Origin: Sporobolomyces roseus
Taxonomy: Eukaryota > Basidiomycota > Microbotryomycetes > Sporidiobolales > Sporidiobolaceae
Direction of reading: 5' to 3'
Assembly (NCBI GenBank): GCA_016617785.1
Contig: JADILM010000006.1
Location: forward strand, 1,364,001-1,428,000
DNA: 64,000 nt
In this document: positions 51,148-62,954 of the stretch, in pieces
How positions within the stretch are numbered: the first letter of the stretch is position 1
How the letters are laid out: the number at the start of each line of letters is the position of its first letter
Notes under the pieces: generated by a model
The model's input: only the letters and a program-made list of their open reading frames with translations
What the model was told of the DNA's origin: nothing
The model's database searches: none
Translations under genes and position numbers: made by a program

Positions 51148-51622
51148 CTCGAGAGATGAGAAGAATGGTTTCGACGAGGAAGTGAAGAATGAGGAAGAGA
51201 AAGAGAGTAGTGAGTGACGACTGTCGGTATTCAGAGGGAAGTGCAAGAGCCTAGTGAGAGTGACGACTTTGCGAAAATCGCAGAGGGAGACCCGTGTGAA
51301 GTCTAAAAAAAGGTCAAGACTGCGCTGGCGTTGAGACGAACAGTTAAGATTCGATCTGAATTAAGACTAGAGCGACGAGGCCTGAGGCGGAAAGGATAGA
51401 AGCAGGAGATTGCGAGAACTGTGAACCTTGCAGATGTGAACGAAAGGTCAGCTCGAGACAAGCGAGAAGGTCAAATTTGACAGAAAGGAAAAAGACCGAC
51501 GCTTTCGCAGCATCTCTCCCTTTCCCCATTCCTGAATACAGTACCTCGTGCGAGCGCGACCAGCGTCAAGCCTATTCGCGATCAGGATCGACGGGAAAGC
51601 TGCAAAGTTGCGAAATATCTTA
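51148..51622. other. Intergenic region, SAM37 3' end / PAP2 promoter
   Basis: 475 bp between two minus-strand genes. Expected to hold the PAP2 promoter and leader and the SAM37 3' UTR. No gene seen. Confidence 0.45.
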
Positions 51623-53195
51623 TCAGTCTAAAGCTACACCCTCTTCATCTTCGTCCTCTTCTTCTTCCCATTCTCCCTCCTCCTCCTCTCCTATTGACCG
51701 CCTACCCAAGAGTCTTCCAAGCTTGCCCGGTAAAGGCATTGCTCCAGTTCCAACTCCCCAAGACACGCATCCGACAAGAATAATCAGCATAAACATCCGA
51801 CGTTTCTTGATAAACTCCTTCTCTGTCTTTGTGATGGGTGGAGAGGAGGAGACGGGTTTGCCTCCTTTCGTCACTCTCGAGGATGATGGAGAGAATCCAA
51901 AAGATTTGAGCGATAGCCAGTCGTAAGGCAAGGGAATCAAGTCTCGTAGGACTGAGAGAGGGGAAGGAGAGGAGGCAGAGGATGATTTTGGTCGACGAGG
52001 AAGGGGAACGGACTCAGGAGACCAGAGTGTTCGGCGTAGGAGAGCAGTGTGGGTCCAGAGTCGAGGGAAAGAAGCGTTGATCAGGTCAGCGAGGAGTGGT
52101 GTCGGCAGAGGGAGGAAGAGCAGGAGCGAGAGGAGCGAGGAAAGGTGGGCATCGAGGGGAGTAGCACTAGGTTGGATGAACTATAATGTGAGCGAGAAGC
52201 TTTGAAAGGTAAAGCAGAATTAGGGGCTCACGAGGGAGAAGAGAAAAAGAACGGTGTAGAAGATGAAGCGAGCGTCGTCTCGAGCGAGGCAAAGACTTCG
52301 CGAGCAGCGGAAACGATCTGTTGATAGCAAACTGCGTCAAACTCGAGCTGATTAGGGGACACGAGCAAAAACATACCTTTCCCTCTCCGAACGTCTTTTT
52401 CATTCTCTCCTTGCCTTCCTTTCTCGCTTCTTCTCTCCTCTCCTTCAAACCCTCGACTCCAGTGTCAAGTAACGCCTTCTTCCTCTTCTTCTGCATTTCC
52501 TCCTCCTTTTCGGATTCTCCTCCTAATCCCCACCAGTCCGGGTGAAGCGACGTGACAAGCTCTTGAGCCGATTCGCGGAGTTGTGCGGGTCGATAGAACG
52601 AAGTCGGGAATGGTAGATGAGGAACGAGGAGAGAGCGAACGAAGACCCAATTTTGCGGAAGCTGTCGAAAGCAGATCTGGTCAGCTTCTGCGGTCCAACA
52701 GGGAGAGGGTGACTCAACGTACAGAGTATAGGGAATGAAGCACGAGGGGGAGAACAGTAGTGTTGAGAAGAGAGTGGAAAGCTGCAGAGTCACCTTTTGA
52801 GGTTGACTTTGACCCTTCTTCAGATGAAGCGAGCTGTTGAAGGTGATGAAGGATAGCCGAGCCAGTGAATACTTCGAGGCCATGTTTGAGGAATGGTAAG
52901 GAGCCTGAATCGAAGGGAGATCATTCTGAGTGAGCAGAGTCTACAGGACAAGAAGCTGTGAACGTACCTGATGGAGACATTCCAGGGTCACTGCATGCGA
53001 TCAGATCCCATTCTCCTGGCTGCAAGAGTTGTAGATACGATGCCGCGACTGTGAGATTGGAAAAGAGATGAGCGAAAATGATCCGAAGAGGAGAAGAATG
53101 AAGAAGGACTTACCAAGCGAATGAGGGTCTAGGGATGCTAGATCATGAGTATCCGAACCTGCTAGGGCATACAGTTGTAGTCTATCGGAGGGCAT
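51623..53195 (-). CDS. SAM37: SAM37/metaxin-like mitochondrial outer-membrane protein
   Basis: Subunit of the sorting and assembly machinery that inserts beta-barrel proteins into the outer membrane. From ATG 53195: LQLYALAGSDTHDLASLDPHSL, ASYLQLLQPGEWDLIACSDPGMSPSGSLPFLKHG, the usual N-terminal metaxin/glutathione-transferase-like domain. A helical middle region has FPTSFYRPAQLRESA and a Glu/Lys/Arg coil. The C-terminal part has LLADLINASFPRLWTHTALL and a membrane anchor MFMLIILVGCVSWGVG followed by an acidic tail. An in-frame ATG at 53261 would add 22 residues; I preferred 53195, where family similarity starts. About seven residues around each splice site were not verified. Confidence 0.8.
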
Positions 53196-53310
53196 GGTTG
53201 AGGTGAGAAGGAGAACGTCAACTTCCGAGAAAGTTGAAGTTGCTCTCTCTTCCTCTTCCATTCACTTATTCACTTGAAAGGCTCCGTTGAGCTATCGAGA
53301 GCTCTCTCTG
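53196..53310. promoter_or_regulatory. Divergent promoter, SAM37 / NCA2
   Basis: 115 bp (50 bp if SAM37 starts at 53261) between two divergent genes for mitochondrial membrane proteins; one regulatory region must serve both. Confidence 0.5.
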
Positions 53311-55747
53311 ATGAGCTACGCTTCTGACCTGACAGCGTCTTTGTCGGATCAACTCGCCCTCGTCTCCCCTTCCCTCGTTCGACCTTCCCCATCTCCCTCT
53401 TCAGTCAACCTCGCCTCGACCGCTCAATCAACTCACAAGTCTCACTCACACTCTCACGAACAAGTAGACGAAAGGGAAACACAACTGAGATCGACCTTGG
53501 CCAAACTTCGACCCTCTTCACGTTCTCTACATCCTCCGACCCTCTCTGCCTCGACTCTCGCACAACTTGTAGTCGATGCTTTCCCACCTTTTCAAGCTGC
53601 TGGAGCCACTCCCCTCACTTCACAAACGGAAGGAATCGAACTCGTCACGATCGCGCAATTGACTATCGCAGCATACGGAACAATCTTGCGAACTTTGATG
53701 CAGGATGCGGCAGAGTTGGGACAGGAAGACGACTATTGGGCGAGAGCGGAGAGTGACCCTTGGAATACCGGATTGTTCCTCTTACAAAGTGAGTCTCAGG
53801 GAGAGTCTCCTGAAGGTTGAGAATTCACTGAACCGTTTGCCTCGTTCACTTCGATAGCTGGACCATCACGCTTCACCTCTCTTGCGACAATCACCGCTTC
53901 TCGACTGAGACAACTCACAACCTCCTCCCTCCATCTCGCATCAACGCAAGACAGACCTTCGCTTTTCGACCTCAACACCTGGCGACGAGCTCTCCCTCCT
54001 TCCCTCTTCATCACCTCAGTCTTCCCTCATCTTTCCGGCAAGTCTGGTCTGCCATCACTTTCAGATCTGTCGACTGTCGGAAATGAGGAGTACGAGAACG
54101 AAATCTCAACAACCTCATCCGCTTCCCTCTCTATCTCCTCGGCTACTCGACTCGGTCGTAGAACAGCTCGATCTCTATTCTTCCTGACCCTTTCTCCTCT
54201 CGCCCTCACCCGTCAAGAAATCGCACAGAAGCGATCGAGCATCAAGAAACGACGAGAAGAGTTGGCGAGCAAGATTGGAGAGTTGACTTTGACGACCTCG
54301 AGTTCATCCCTCGGATCTCACCTCATCAACCCGAACTCGAAAGAGCACCAACCGAATCGACCTTCCCACGAGCAACAAATTTCCTTGACGAGTCTGTTGT
54401 CGCCTGCGAACGCGGACGAAATCGACGATTCACCTTCACTCGCAGACATTCGTTCCGCTACTTGGTCAACTATTCGACACCTCGATGCTATCCTCACCCC
54501 TTCGGATGACTCCCCAACTATGTCCTCGACTCCTACACCACCTCGAATCCCTTCAGACTTGGCTCACTCTCTGTCCTACCTTCTCTCCGTCACTTTCCCT
54601 TCACACTCTTCTTCCTTCCAAGCCAGCACCTCGCAGCTTCGCAAACCTTCCTTCCTCACTCGATCATGGCCCTACCTCCTCTCAATTCCAGTCGTGACGA
54701 CTCTCACCGCTCGAACTATCTACAACAATCGACAAAGTCTGATCAATTACGCTTTGGACAGTGTCGAAACGACGAAGAGATTCGTGATTGATTGGGTCGT
54801 CGAACCGGTTAGGAAGATCTTGGAGACTGTTAGAGGTGGTGAAACTATGGCTTTGATGGGCAGAGATAGTTTGAGAAGTGATCTAGAGGTCAGTTTTCCC
54901 TTCATGATGATCCTTCGAAGCTGATCGTTTTAGCTTGTTCAACAGAGTTTGGAAAGGATGGTAGTCGATTTCGGTCGAGATGAATACCACCTATCGGGTC
55001 CTGAACTCGACGTCTTGGCCGAGAAGGTGAGATCAGGAGATTTGACGACCGTGTTGAAAGCTTGGGAGAAAGATATCAAGGTGAGCCTTCTCTTGCTCGG
55101 CGAGTCATCGCATCTACGGCACTGACGAAGTTGCGTGAGGAACAGTCTCCAATTCGATCAGCAGTTGGAGGATCCTTGATTCGAACCCTACTCATTCAAG
55201 TCCAGAAAGTGAAAGTAGATGTCGCTCTCGCAATGGACGGAATCGAGAAGATGCTCAAGAGTCAACAGCTAACCTTCGGATTTGTCGGTGTCGCGCCGAG
55301 TATGTTGATCCTCGTCGCGGTGGGAAGATGGGCACGAGGTTTGACGAGAAGTGATGGAGGTGCGAAGAAGAAGGCTGAGGAAAGAAAGAAATGTTGGATG
55401 GTCATGAGGTACGATTCCTTTGCTCCTCCTTCTCTCGCAGCGTACTGAGTGCTCGCGATCGGCATAGGCAACTCGATCTCCTGTTATCCCCTCCTCGACC
55501 CTCGCAAACCCTCACTTCGTCGACTACGCAAGGTCTCGTTCTCCTCTCCCTTTCTTCACTTCGATCCTACGCCTACTCTCCTCAATTCCCTTCGAGGGAC
55601 ACTCAGCTATTATCGTCTTTCCTCGAGGATATTCGAGCCCTCGAAGATTTGGGAGCTCGAGCTGGCAAGGAGGAAAGAAAAGTCTTGATTGGCAGGTTGA
55701 GAAGATGGGGAACTGTACTCGGATGGGAAGAACGTATCAAGCAGTAG
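53311..55747 (+). CDS. NCA2: NCA2-like mitochondrial protein
   Basis: Family linked to expression of mitochondrial ATP synthase subunits 6 and 8 in yeast. About 720 residues, five exons. The N-terminal half is Ser/Thr-rich with helical parts. The diagnostic C-terminal half has RSWPYLLSIPVVTTLTARTIYNNR, FVIDWVVEPVRKILETVRGG, a SLERMVVDFGRDE block, then SAVGGSLIRTLLIQVQKVKVD and LLKSQQ-type MLKSQQLTFGFVGVAPSMLILVAVG (a membrane segment). The last join (about 55406-55470) gives MVMRQLDLLLSPP. These blocks are highly specific to NCA2. It ends 5 bp before the stop of the convergent gene. Confidence 0.9.
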
Positions 55748-55752
55748 TATAT

Positions 55753-56472
55753 TCAGAGGTATCTCGTGTATATTGTACGGATTACGTGCTCGCATGCGAA
55801 GTATTCGAGAAGGAATGCAGCAGAGTCGAGGGGTCGTAATGTATAGTTCTCTACTTCGTCCTCCAAGCGTAAAAGCTTCCTTTCCCTGCTTTCAATTGAT
55901 CCGTCACTTTGACTTGTAGCTAGCCATGCGAGAGTTCCGCGGGCGACCCCTGCTGACGAGGCGTTTCTGCTCCTTCGCGGCACTCTCGGCGCCCCTTTCC
56001 GCTCGAACGAGACCGAGAGAGAGAGCTGCTCACTTTCGCCTTCACTCTCAGCGTCGATGATGACATTCGCTCGTTTCGTGTCTGCCATTCTGAAACCATC
56101 CGCAATATCTTCTTGAGACTTCGAATCGAGTTCTAAACCACCTCCTTCCGCCTCTCGACATTTCCACCTAGCTTCCCAAGGTTGTAAATGAGCAGCCTCT
56201 AGCATCTCCTGCGTTCGATAGTGACATCGGTGGTGTTCTGCAGAGTCCAGTTTCGGATCTGATTCGGAATGAGGGGAATTTTGAGAGAGAACTGTAGCTG
56301 GACAAGGTAGGGAGCAGCCGAGAGGAGAGCAGGGGGTCTTGAGATCTACTGGAGAAGGCGTAGTAGTGTCTGTGAGGGAAGGAGAGCTGACAGCTGAATG
56401 TTCGGGAACTCGAGGGATTGGAATGGAATGCGCTGTAGTTTTAGGAGAGTCTTCTGTAGTGGTTCGAGGCAT
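55753..56472 (-). CDS. Uncharacterised Ser/Pro- and Glu-rich protein
   Basis: Single open frame of 239 codons from ATG 56472 to TGA 55753-55755. The first half is Thr/Ser/Pro-rich and disordered; the middle has HYRTQEMLEAAHLQPWEARWKCREAE. The last part may not be read in this frame: a GTGAGC donor near 56033 and a CTAG acceptor near 55919 would give an alternative ending, VTDQLKAGKGSFYAWRTK. I cannot choose between these. No family recognised. Confidence 0.35.
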   Translation of the reverse strand: MPRTTTEDSPKTTAHSIPIPRVPEHSAVSSPSLTDTTTPSPVDLKTPCSPLGCSLPCPATVLSQNSPHSESDPKLDSAEHHRCHYRTQEMLEAAHLQPWEARWKCREAEGGGLELDSKSQEDIADGFRMADTKRANVIIDAESEGESEQLSLSVSFERKGAPRVPRRSRNASSAGVARGTLAWLATSQSDGSIESRERKLLRLEDEVENYTLRPLDSAAFLLEYFACEHVIRTIYTRYL

Positions 56473-56787
56473 AATCGAGTGGTCAGGGTCGATTTGGAGT
56501 GATTCCGCGAAGAAAGTTGGAAGAGGAAACTGAAAAGATGCTTTTCGAATATCGTCAACTTTCGAAATTCCTCCTTCGCAAGGATGCACGACTCGCTTCC
56601 GAGACTCGAAGCTGCATATGTCGCGAAGAATATTGGAGAGCACTGACAAAAGACTTTATTGAACAGAACAGAAAAGGAACAGATACACAGCTTGAGCTTC
56701 AAAACCAAAGAAACCATTGTTCGAAACTCGCCAGCGAATCACTAAACAACTCCCAATTCTCCTCGCCTCGAGCTCATCTCGGAAGGC

Positions 56788-57714
56788 TCATTGCTCTTCA
56801 TGAGCGTACGTCCACTTCATCCATTTGGGCTGGACGGCGCGAGTAGTCGGAGAGAGTCTGTCACTCGGTCCGGTCGCAGGATCATGGTCCATTTCCACCA
56901 AATGACCAAAGTCGACAATACGGCGGAAGCGAGCATCGGCATTGGAGGGGAGACGAAGCTGGATGACCTCAAAGGAGTGATAGGCGATATGATATCTGCC
57001 GTCGTCGCTGAACAACTTTTTCCCTCCCCAATCCGTGCCGCGCTCGTCGATAGGCTCGACCGAGAGTATGAGAAGCGATCCTTCGTAGTTGAGGTTATAC
57101 TTCCTACGATCTGCGAGATCGTTCGCGGTTGCATGTCGCAGAACGGTGCACAAACCGAAACGTTCGAGGAGCGGGAATGACTGTATAACCATGTCAAGAA
57201 TCCCAACTCAGTAATGTAGACTCGAAAAGAAATCAAGGAAACATACATCTTTGGCGATATCGCGCTGAAAGAGACCTGAGATAGCCATCTCCTCGTCCTC
57301 ATCCTCCTCCATCTCGTCTTCTTCTGCTCTATCCTCAAACTGATCTTGACAATCCTCGCATTCAGCATGTATTCCACCCGCCTCATCGAACGTCGGATAA
57401 CGATCATAGCCCTCGGAGAAGTAACTGAAACAGTCTTCGCACAAAATCCTCTCCGCGTACTCCTCTTCTTGCCTCTCAAGCTCTGTATCGAAGAGCTCGC
57501 GACCTATCTTGATCCAGATCCTTGCAGTGTCTTTGAGGACCAGAGAGGTGTGTCGCTGGGAACGAAGCGTCCCGTTTCGTAGTCGTAGGAGAATCAAGTC
57601 GAGAAAGCGGATTTCACCGACTAGTTCCTTATACGTTTGACAAGCGGCTTGGAAGGATCCAGAGGTGACAGCGATCCCGTATACGGGATTCGACGCCATG
57701 ATTATGTCGGGCAT
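56788..57714 (-). CDS. Uncharacterised protein with a CxxC-type acidic segment
   Basis: Two exons. Exon 1 from ATG 57714 codes MPDIIMASNPVYGIAVTSGS, then KELVGEIRFLDLILLRLRN. It also has ILCEDCFSYFSEGYDRYP and HAECEDCQDQFED, two CxxC pairs that could bind zinc, and an acidic run. A GTATGT donor near 57246 joins to SFPLLERFGLCTVLRHATANDLADRRKYNL. The end, RRIVDFGHLVEMDHDP...WMKWTYAHEEQ, stops at 56788-56790. About 285 residues. I do not recognise it; the paired CxxC motifs are the only functional hint. Confidence 0.5.
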
Positions 57715-58385
57715 TGTGAGGGTGGTAGTGAAGCTGATGAGGGCGGGTCGGTGACCCGTTCAGCCACTAGAGAGGGGGGAATGAACCTGGGTGAACTCAC
57801 CTCGATCGTCGACAGACTGGGATGGGCTTGCTTAGCGAGCTATAGGAGGACGGTGAACGGGAGGAGACAAGAGAGAGAGGTGGAGAAGAGAAAGGGGAGA
57901 ACAAGGGAAACCGATTGTAAAGGAGGTTCGAGCTTTTTCGAAATTTGAACTTTTTGCGAATTTGGATCGAGAGGTTGGCGAAGGAGGGAGTACGAAGTGA
58001 AGACGACGTGCGAGTGTACTGTAGGACGACTGTTGTTTCGTAAGGTACTGAATTTCGTTTCTAGTAAAATGACAAGATTCTATCTCTTAGTGAGGAGGGA
58101 AGTACGGAGAGTCGAATGATAACGAGAGACGAGGGTGCTACAAGCTACATGATAGGGAGGGAGAGGGAGAGACAGGGAGAAGGGTATCGAGGTATCTTAA
58201 GAATCGCTCTATTGGTTTCATCAACTGTTTGGCTGTGAGAAGCGCAGGAATGAGTAAAGGCGAAAGACGAAAAGTTCGACGACAAGTAACGACAGGTAAA
58301 GGCGACATGGGAAGTTGAAAGCGAAAGGAACATGAAAGAAAGTCGAAAGGAACTTGATGCGATCCTAGAGAAACGATTGATACAG
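57715..58385. other. Intergenic region
   Basis: About 670 bp between two minus-strand genes: promoter of the CxxC protein and 3' flank of the Gln-rich gene. Short open frames only. Nothing recognised. Confidence 0.45.
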
Positions 58386-61300
58386 CTACAGGTGAGAGGG
58401 ATCGAGTGTGGTGAAAGGCGGTTGCTACACACGTCAACGCAAAAGGGTCAGCAACGAAGAACGAAGGGGGAAAGGCGAGAGGAAGAGTTGAGAGCTCACT
58501 TGACCCATATCATGCAAGTGGAAAACGGTGTTTGGCGTGCCCGTTCCGTGAGTCGAGGGATGAGACAGCATCGCACCATTCATTGTATCTGCGAATGTGT
58601 CCGTTCGGTATCAATTGAGGAGACGGTAGAGAGAATGAAAAAGCGTAATTTGCACTCACAAGCTGGATTGACTCCACCCGCACTCGCGTCTTGGAGAGCG
58701 TTGCTGACGAGCTCCGGCGGTGGAGGATACGAGAGAGACGTAGGCGAAACAGCATGAAACGAGGGGTTCTGCATAGTCATGTTGGCATAATGTTGATGGA
58801 GAGCGGCTTGGGCCTGAAACGAATTCATCGATTCATCGACTTGCATATCCATCTGAGGCAGCTCGGACTGATACTGTTGCTGCTGCTGCTGTAGATGTTG
58901 AGCGAAGACATTGTTGTCGAGGGGAGCAGGAGTTCCGAGTTCCGATCCTGGAAAAGAACCTCCAGAAGGAATTGGATTCGGCAGCATGAGTGATTGTGTT
59001 TGCTGTTGTTGCTGCTGCTCGAAGACCGCAGAGCTGCCCATACTCGGAGATCGGTACAGAGGTAACGAAGATCCTGCAGGACTGACATCTTGAGAACCAT
59101 CGTTGGTCGAAGCGCGATGATCATCATCTCCCGCTCCTCCTCCTCCTCCTCCTCCTCGCGAATTTTGCGCTCGAATCATCGCAGCATGAAGACTGACGGC
59201 GTGCGATAGAGCAGCAGGATCTATTGAAGAGCGAAAGGATGAGCTGTGATCGAAAGAGAAGGGAGTAGAAGAAATCGAGAAACTCACCCTCTGTTTCGTT
59301 CGCACTCGCAACGACGAAACTCGTCATCGCTCGAAGTTGATGCACTTTGCTGCCCATCTGGAACGTAGCAACGGCTTCGATGTCGAACGATTGACCATGT
59401 GCTGCCTCTGGGACTTCTCCCGAAAGAACGTTGTCCTCCCATGAGAGCCAAGGAGGTAAAGTCGGAGACATGAACGATGCGTCGATAGCTGAACTTGAAC
59501 ATTGAGGATCCCAGACTCGAGGTGCCCACGACCAAGTGAGACCGATGAAACCGACGGCAGGTGCTGCACCTTTGATACATCGAACGAATTCTCGGAACAT
59601 CCAGCGCTTGTCGGGCATCTTCTTCGCTTCGACTGTCCAGATATGGTTTCCCTTTGACTGTGAGACGGTGAGAGAGGAATCAGTGAGCGACAGACACGAC
59701 TGAGCGGAGGGTGACTAGCTTACTTTCGCTTTCTTTCCGTCGTCGTTGAATCGAGAAATGAAAGGTTGAGCCCAAAGATATTGTCGAATCTTCTTGATCG
59801 GCACATCAGGTCCAAAGATACCGGAAGCGGTGAGACGTTCCGAGAATGCAGTCGTAAAAGCTTGAATACGAAACTTGAAAGGTCGAAAATCGTGACTTTG
59901 ATCGAGTTTCTCCATCTTCTTCGCCATCAGGGTTTGATGAATCGGTTCACCTTTCAGATCCGTTGCATCGACTACAGATAGCATACATAATCGAGGTCAG
60001 TGCGAGTAGAAGACAATGCGAGAGAGTCGACTTACGGTTTGAGCAAATATCGGCGAGAAACTCGAGGAAGACAGGATCCATCTTCGCCTTTGTTTCAGCG
60101 TCAACTCCCGCAGATGCAGCTCCCAGCTGACTTGACACTCCCTTCATACTCGTCGAAGTAGCAGCGCCTGAACCGGTAACTTCTGGATCAATCTCGATAT
60201 CTCCTCCTTCGAAATCGTCCATTTCGTCTTCTTCGTCTCGTTCGAACGATTGGAAGATCGAACTAGCCGACGATGCAGCGCGCGATCGATTCTCGAGTAA
60301 CGATTGATAGCCTGATCCGGAAGCAGCTCTTGATCGAGAACCTGATTGTGAGGCAGCTCGAGAGCGAGAAGGACGAATCGGACCCGTCGAACCGGAAAGT
60401 GACCCAGGAGTGTTTGAAGTGACAGGGGAAGCGCTCGTTGTCGATGTTTGCGGAGTATTCGAATGCGTCGAAGAAGAGTGTTGTTGACCGTTCAAGGCGG
60501 AGGGATCGATAGACTCTGGAGGGAGGGAGAGAGAATTGGCATTCGGGGTAAAGGTGAGATCGGGGAGATGCATTTGCTGAAGCATGGCGAGATCGGTAGA
60601 TGAAGGATCAAATGCGTTATGAAAGGTCGGAGGGAGAGACTGAGGTTGAGGTTGAGTTGGTTGTTGAGAGGGGGGAAGTTGAGCGGGATTTGGAGGAGGA
60701 TTCGGGTTGTAAACGGGCTGAGCGAAAGCGGAAGATGCAGTGGCGGGAGGAGGGAGATTCTGAGAGGGATGAGAAGAAGAAGCGACAGAAGGAGGAGGAG
60801 GAAGAGGATTCGAAGGGAAGTTCGTAGCGTTGCCGTACATCGCTGACTGTTGCGCTTGAGACTGCGACTGCGATGCCTGCTGAGTCTGCGGGACGAATTG
60901 GGTTTGTTGCGGTGGTGGAAGGGGTTGAAGTTGCGCTGTCGGAGGAGGATTCGGTAAGTTTGGGTTCGAACCTGCAGCTCCTTCTTGCATTTGTTGATGA
61001 AGTCGTTCCCTCGCCAATCGCAAGCTTTCCTCGTGAAGCAACTGCTGATAATGATCGGCAGCAGCTTGTTGTTGTTGTTGTTGTTCCCTCATCACTTGAT
61101 TCGCCGCTTCCTGTTCTGCTCCCGCTCGAGCGATCGCTTCCGCTTCCGCTTCTGCCTCTTGCTTCACCCTCACTTCCTCGTCTGCTCGAGCCCGATCCGT
61201 CTCTGCCTGTATTTGTATTTGTGCGTGAGCCTGAGCTTGAGCCTGAAATTGCGCTTCGAACTGAGCTTGTTGCTGTCGTTGTACTTGAGCGATCGCAGCT

Positions 61301-62954
61301 TGACGAGCGGCAGTGGCATGAGCGGTGATAGGAATGTTCGGAGTTGAATGTGAGTGAACGAGTGGAGGAGGTTGAGAGTTGGATTGGAAAGAGGAGGTAG
61401 ACGGATGAGCGGTAGTTGGCGATTCAATGTCCATTCGAGAGAATTGACGTCCACGAGCCTACGAAGAGGAATGAATTAGCATATCGAAGCAGAAGATCGA
61501 AATCCAGAAAGCCGACTTACTTTCGTTGGAGAACCTTTACTACCATTGAGAGCTATTGATTGCCTCCTTCGTTCTTTCCGATCTCCCATGATCCTTTTCA
61601 AATCTCCGAAAGCCGCTTCTATCCCTTTCCAGATCTCCTCTTCATCTTGTCCAGGTTCTGCGGCGCTAGTCGTCAAAGCTGCCTCCATGATCGGCAACCT
61701 CTTGTGTAGAAGGAGAATGGCAGACGATACGGCATCGTTGTACTCTTCGAAAGATTCGTCGGTCGTCGTGAGAACGGGAGGAGCGGAGGGAGGAGGAGCA
61801 TGAATCGAATTTGGGTTTGGTGGAGGGATTTCGATCGATAGGAAGGGAGGTCCGAGACTTGACGAGTTCGTTTGTTGCATTGATCCGTTGGTAGCTGCAG
61901 CGTGAGCGTCCATCAACATCTTGAGAGCCGCCTCTTGATCCTGCTGTTGCTGACTTTCTCCTCCCAGCATCATTCTTTGATCTCTCGCACCTTGCGATTC
62001 CGATTCACCACTTTGCATCGCTGATCCAGCATAACCATCGAGTCCGGATGTCGCGAGGGATAGGATGTGAGCTGGAGCGGAGTGAACTCGTTGAGGAACT
62101 TGGGAGGCTTGTGGAGGAACTCCCAAACCGATCGAAGCCGAAGGGTGATCGACTGGACCTGCTGAATTCGGCGGAGGGGTACCGGAAGCGGAAGCTGGCG
62201 TGGTCGAGATGTAGAGAGGAAGAGCTGGAACAGAGTTTTGGCTCGAATGGTTCGAAGTAAGGGAAGGACGAGAAGCGTGAGCGTAAGGGTGATGTCGATG
62301 AATGGTAGGATGTGAAGGAGGAGGGTGTGTTGCGAGAGAAGGTGTCGAGTTGTGTGAGATGTTCGGGGTTGAAGTTGCGGTAGGAGGAGCGGAACTTGAA
62401 GCGGGAGGATAATAGTAAGATGGGTGAGCAGGGTTGACTTGATTCGGGAAAGCGTTTGGTGGAGCCGATTGCAAGTAGTTGGCGTAGTTGTTCATGTCGA
62501 GATCCATCGATCCATTCATTCCATTTCCGACTCCTCTCTGATTCTGCTGACTCTGATTTCCTCCTTGTCCGACTACGTTCGCCAAAGCTAAAGATGCCGT
62601 CCTCGCATATCCTCCGTTACTGTTTCCACCATCTCCCATACCCAGGTTGTGTCCCGAGAATGTCGAAGAAGTAGGTGAGTCGACCGAGTTTTGTTGTGAG
62701 AATGGAGACGCGACTCCAGTCAGACTCGCTAAAGTTTCTGGCGAGATCTTGACTTTCGGGGACGATACGTTCGCTGGTGAAGCGTTGCTACGAGGCGTTG
62801 TCGGGTGAACGTTTGAGTACTGCTGCTGTTGAGAAAATTGCCGGGCTGGACTTTGAGAGGGGAGGCCGGAAGGAGTGAACAAAGTCGTTTGTTGCTGAGG
62901 AGGTGTACCGGGATAGACCGAGGAAGAAGGTTGTTGCATCGAATCGGCGCTCAT
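58386..62954 (-). CDS. Gln-rich regulator-like protein with a conserved central domain
   Basis: Long protein (about 1,370 residues) from ATG 62954. Exon 1 (62954 to about 61520) is Gln/Ser/Pro/Asn-rich and contains a helical block EEYNDAVSSAILLLHKRLPIMEAAL...GIEAAFGDLKRIMGDRKERRRQ. Exon 2 has long Gln/Ala runs and ends FLEFLADICSN. The next exons form the best conserved-looking part: DATDLKGEPIHQTLMAKKME, DFRPFKFRIQAFTTAFSERL, PIKKIRQYLWAQPFISRFND, PDKRWMFREFVRCIKGAAPAVGF, and PPWLSWEDNVLSGEVPEAAHGQSFDIEAVATF, which resembles an Ig-like beta-sandwich repeat. The tail is Gly- and Gln-rich with a poly-Gln run. It ends DMGQQPPFTTLDPSHL. Composition suggests a transcriptional co-regulator; no DNA-binding domain was recognised. 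Confidence 0.7.
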
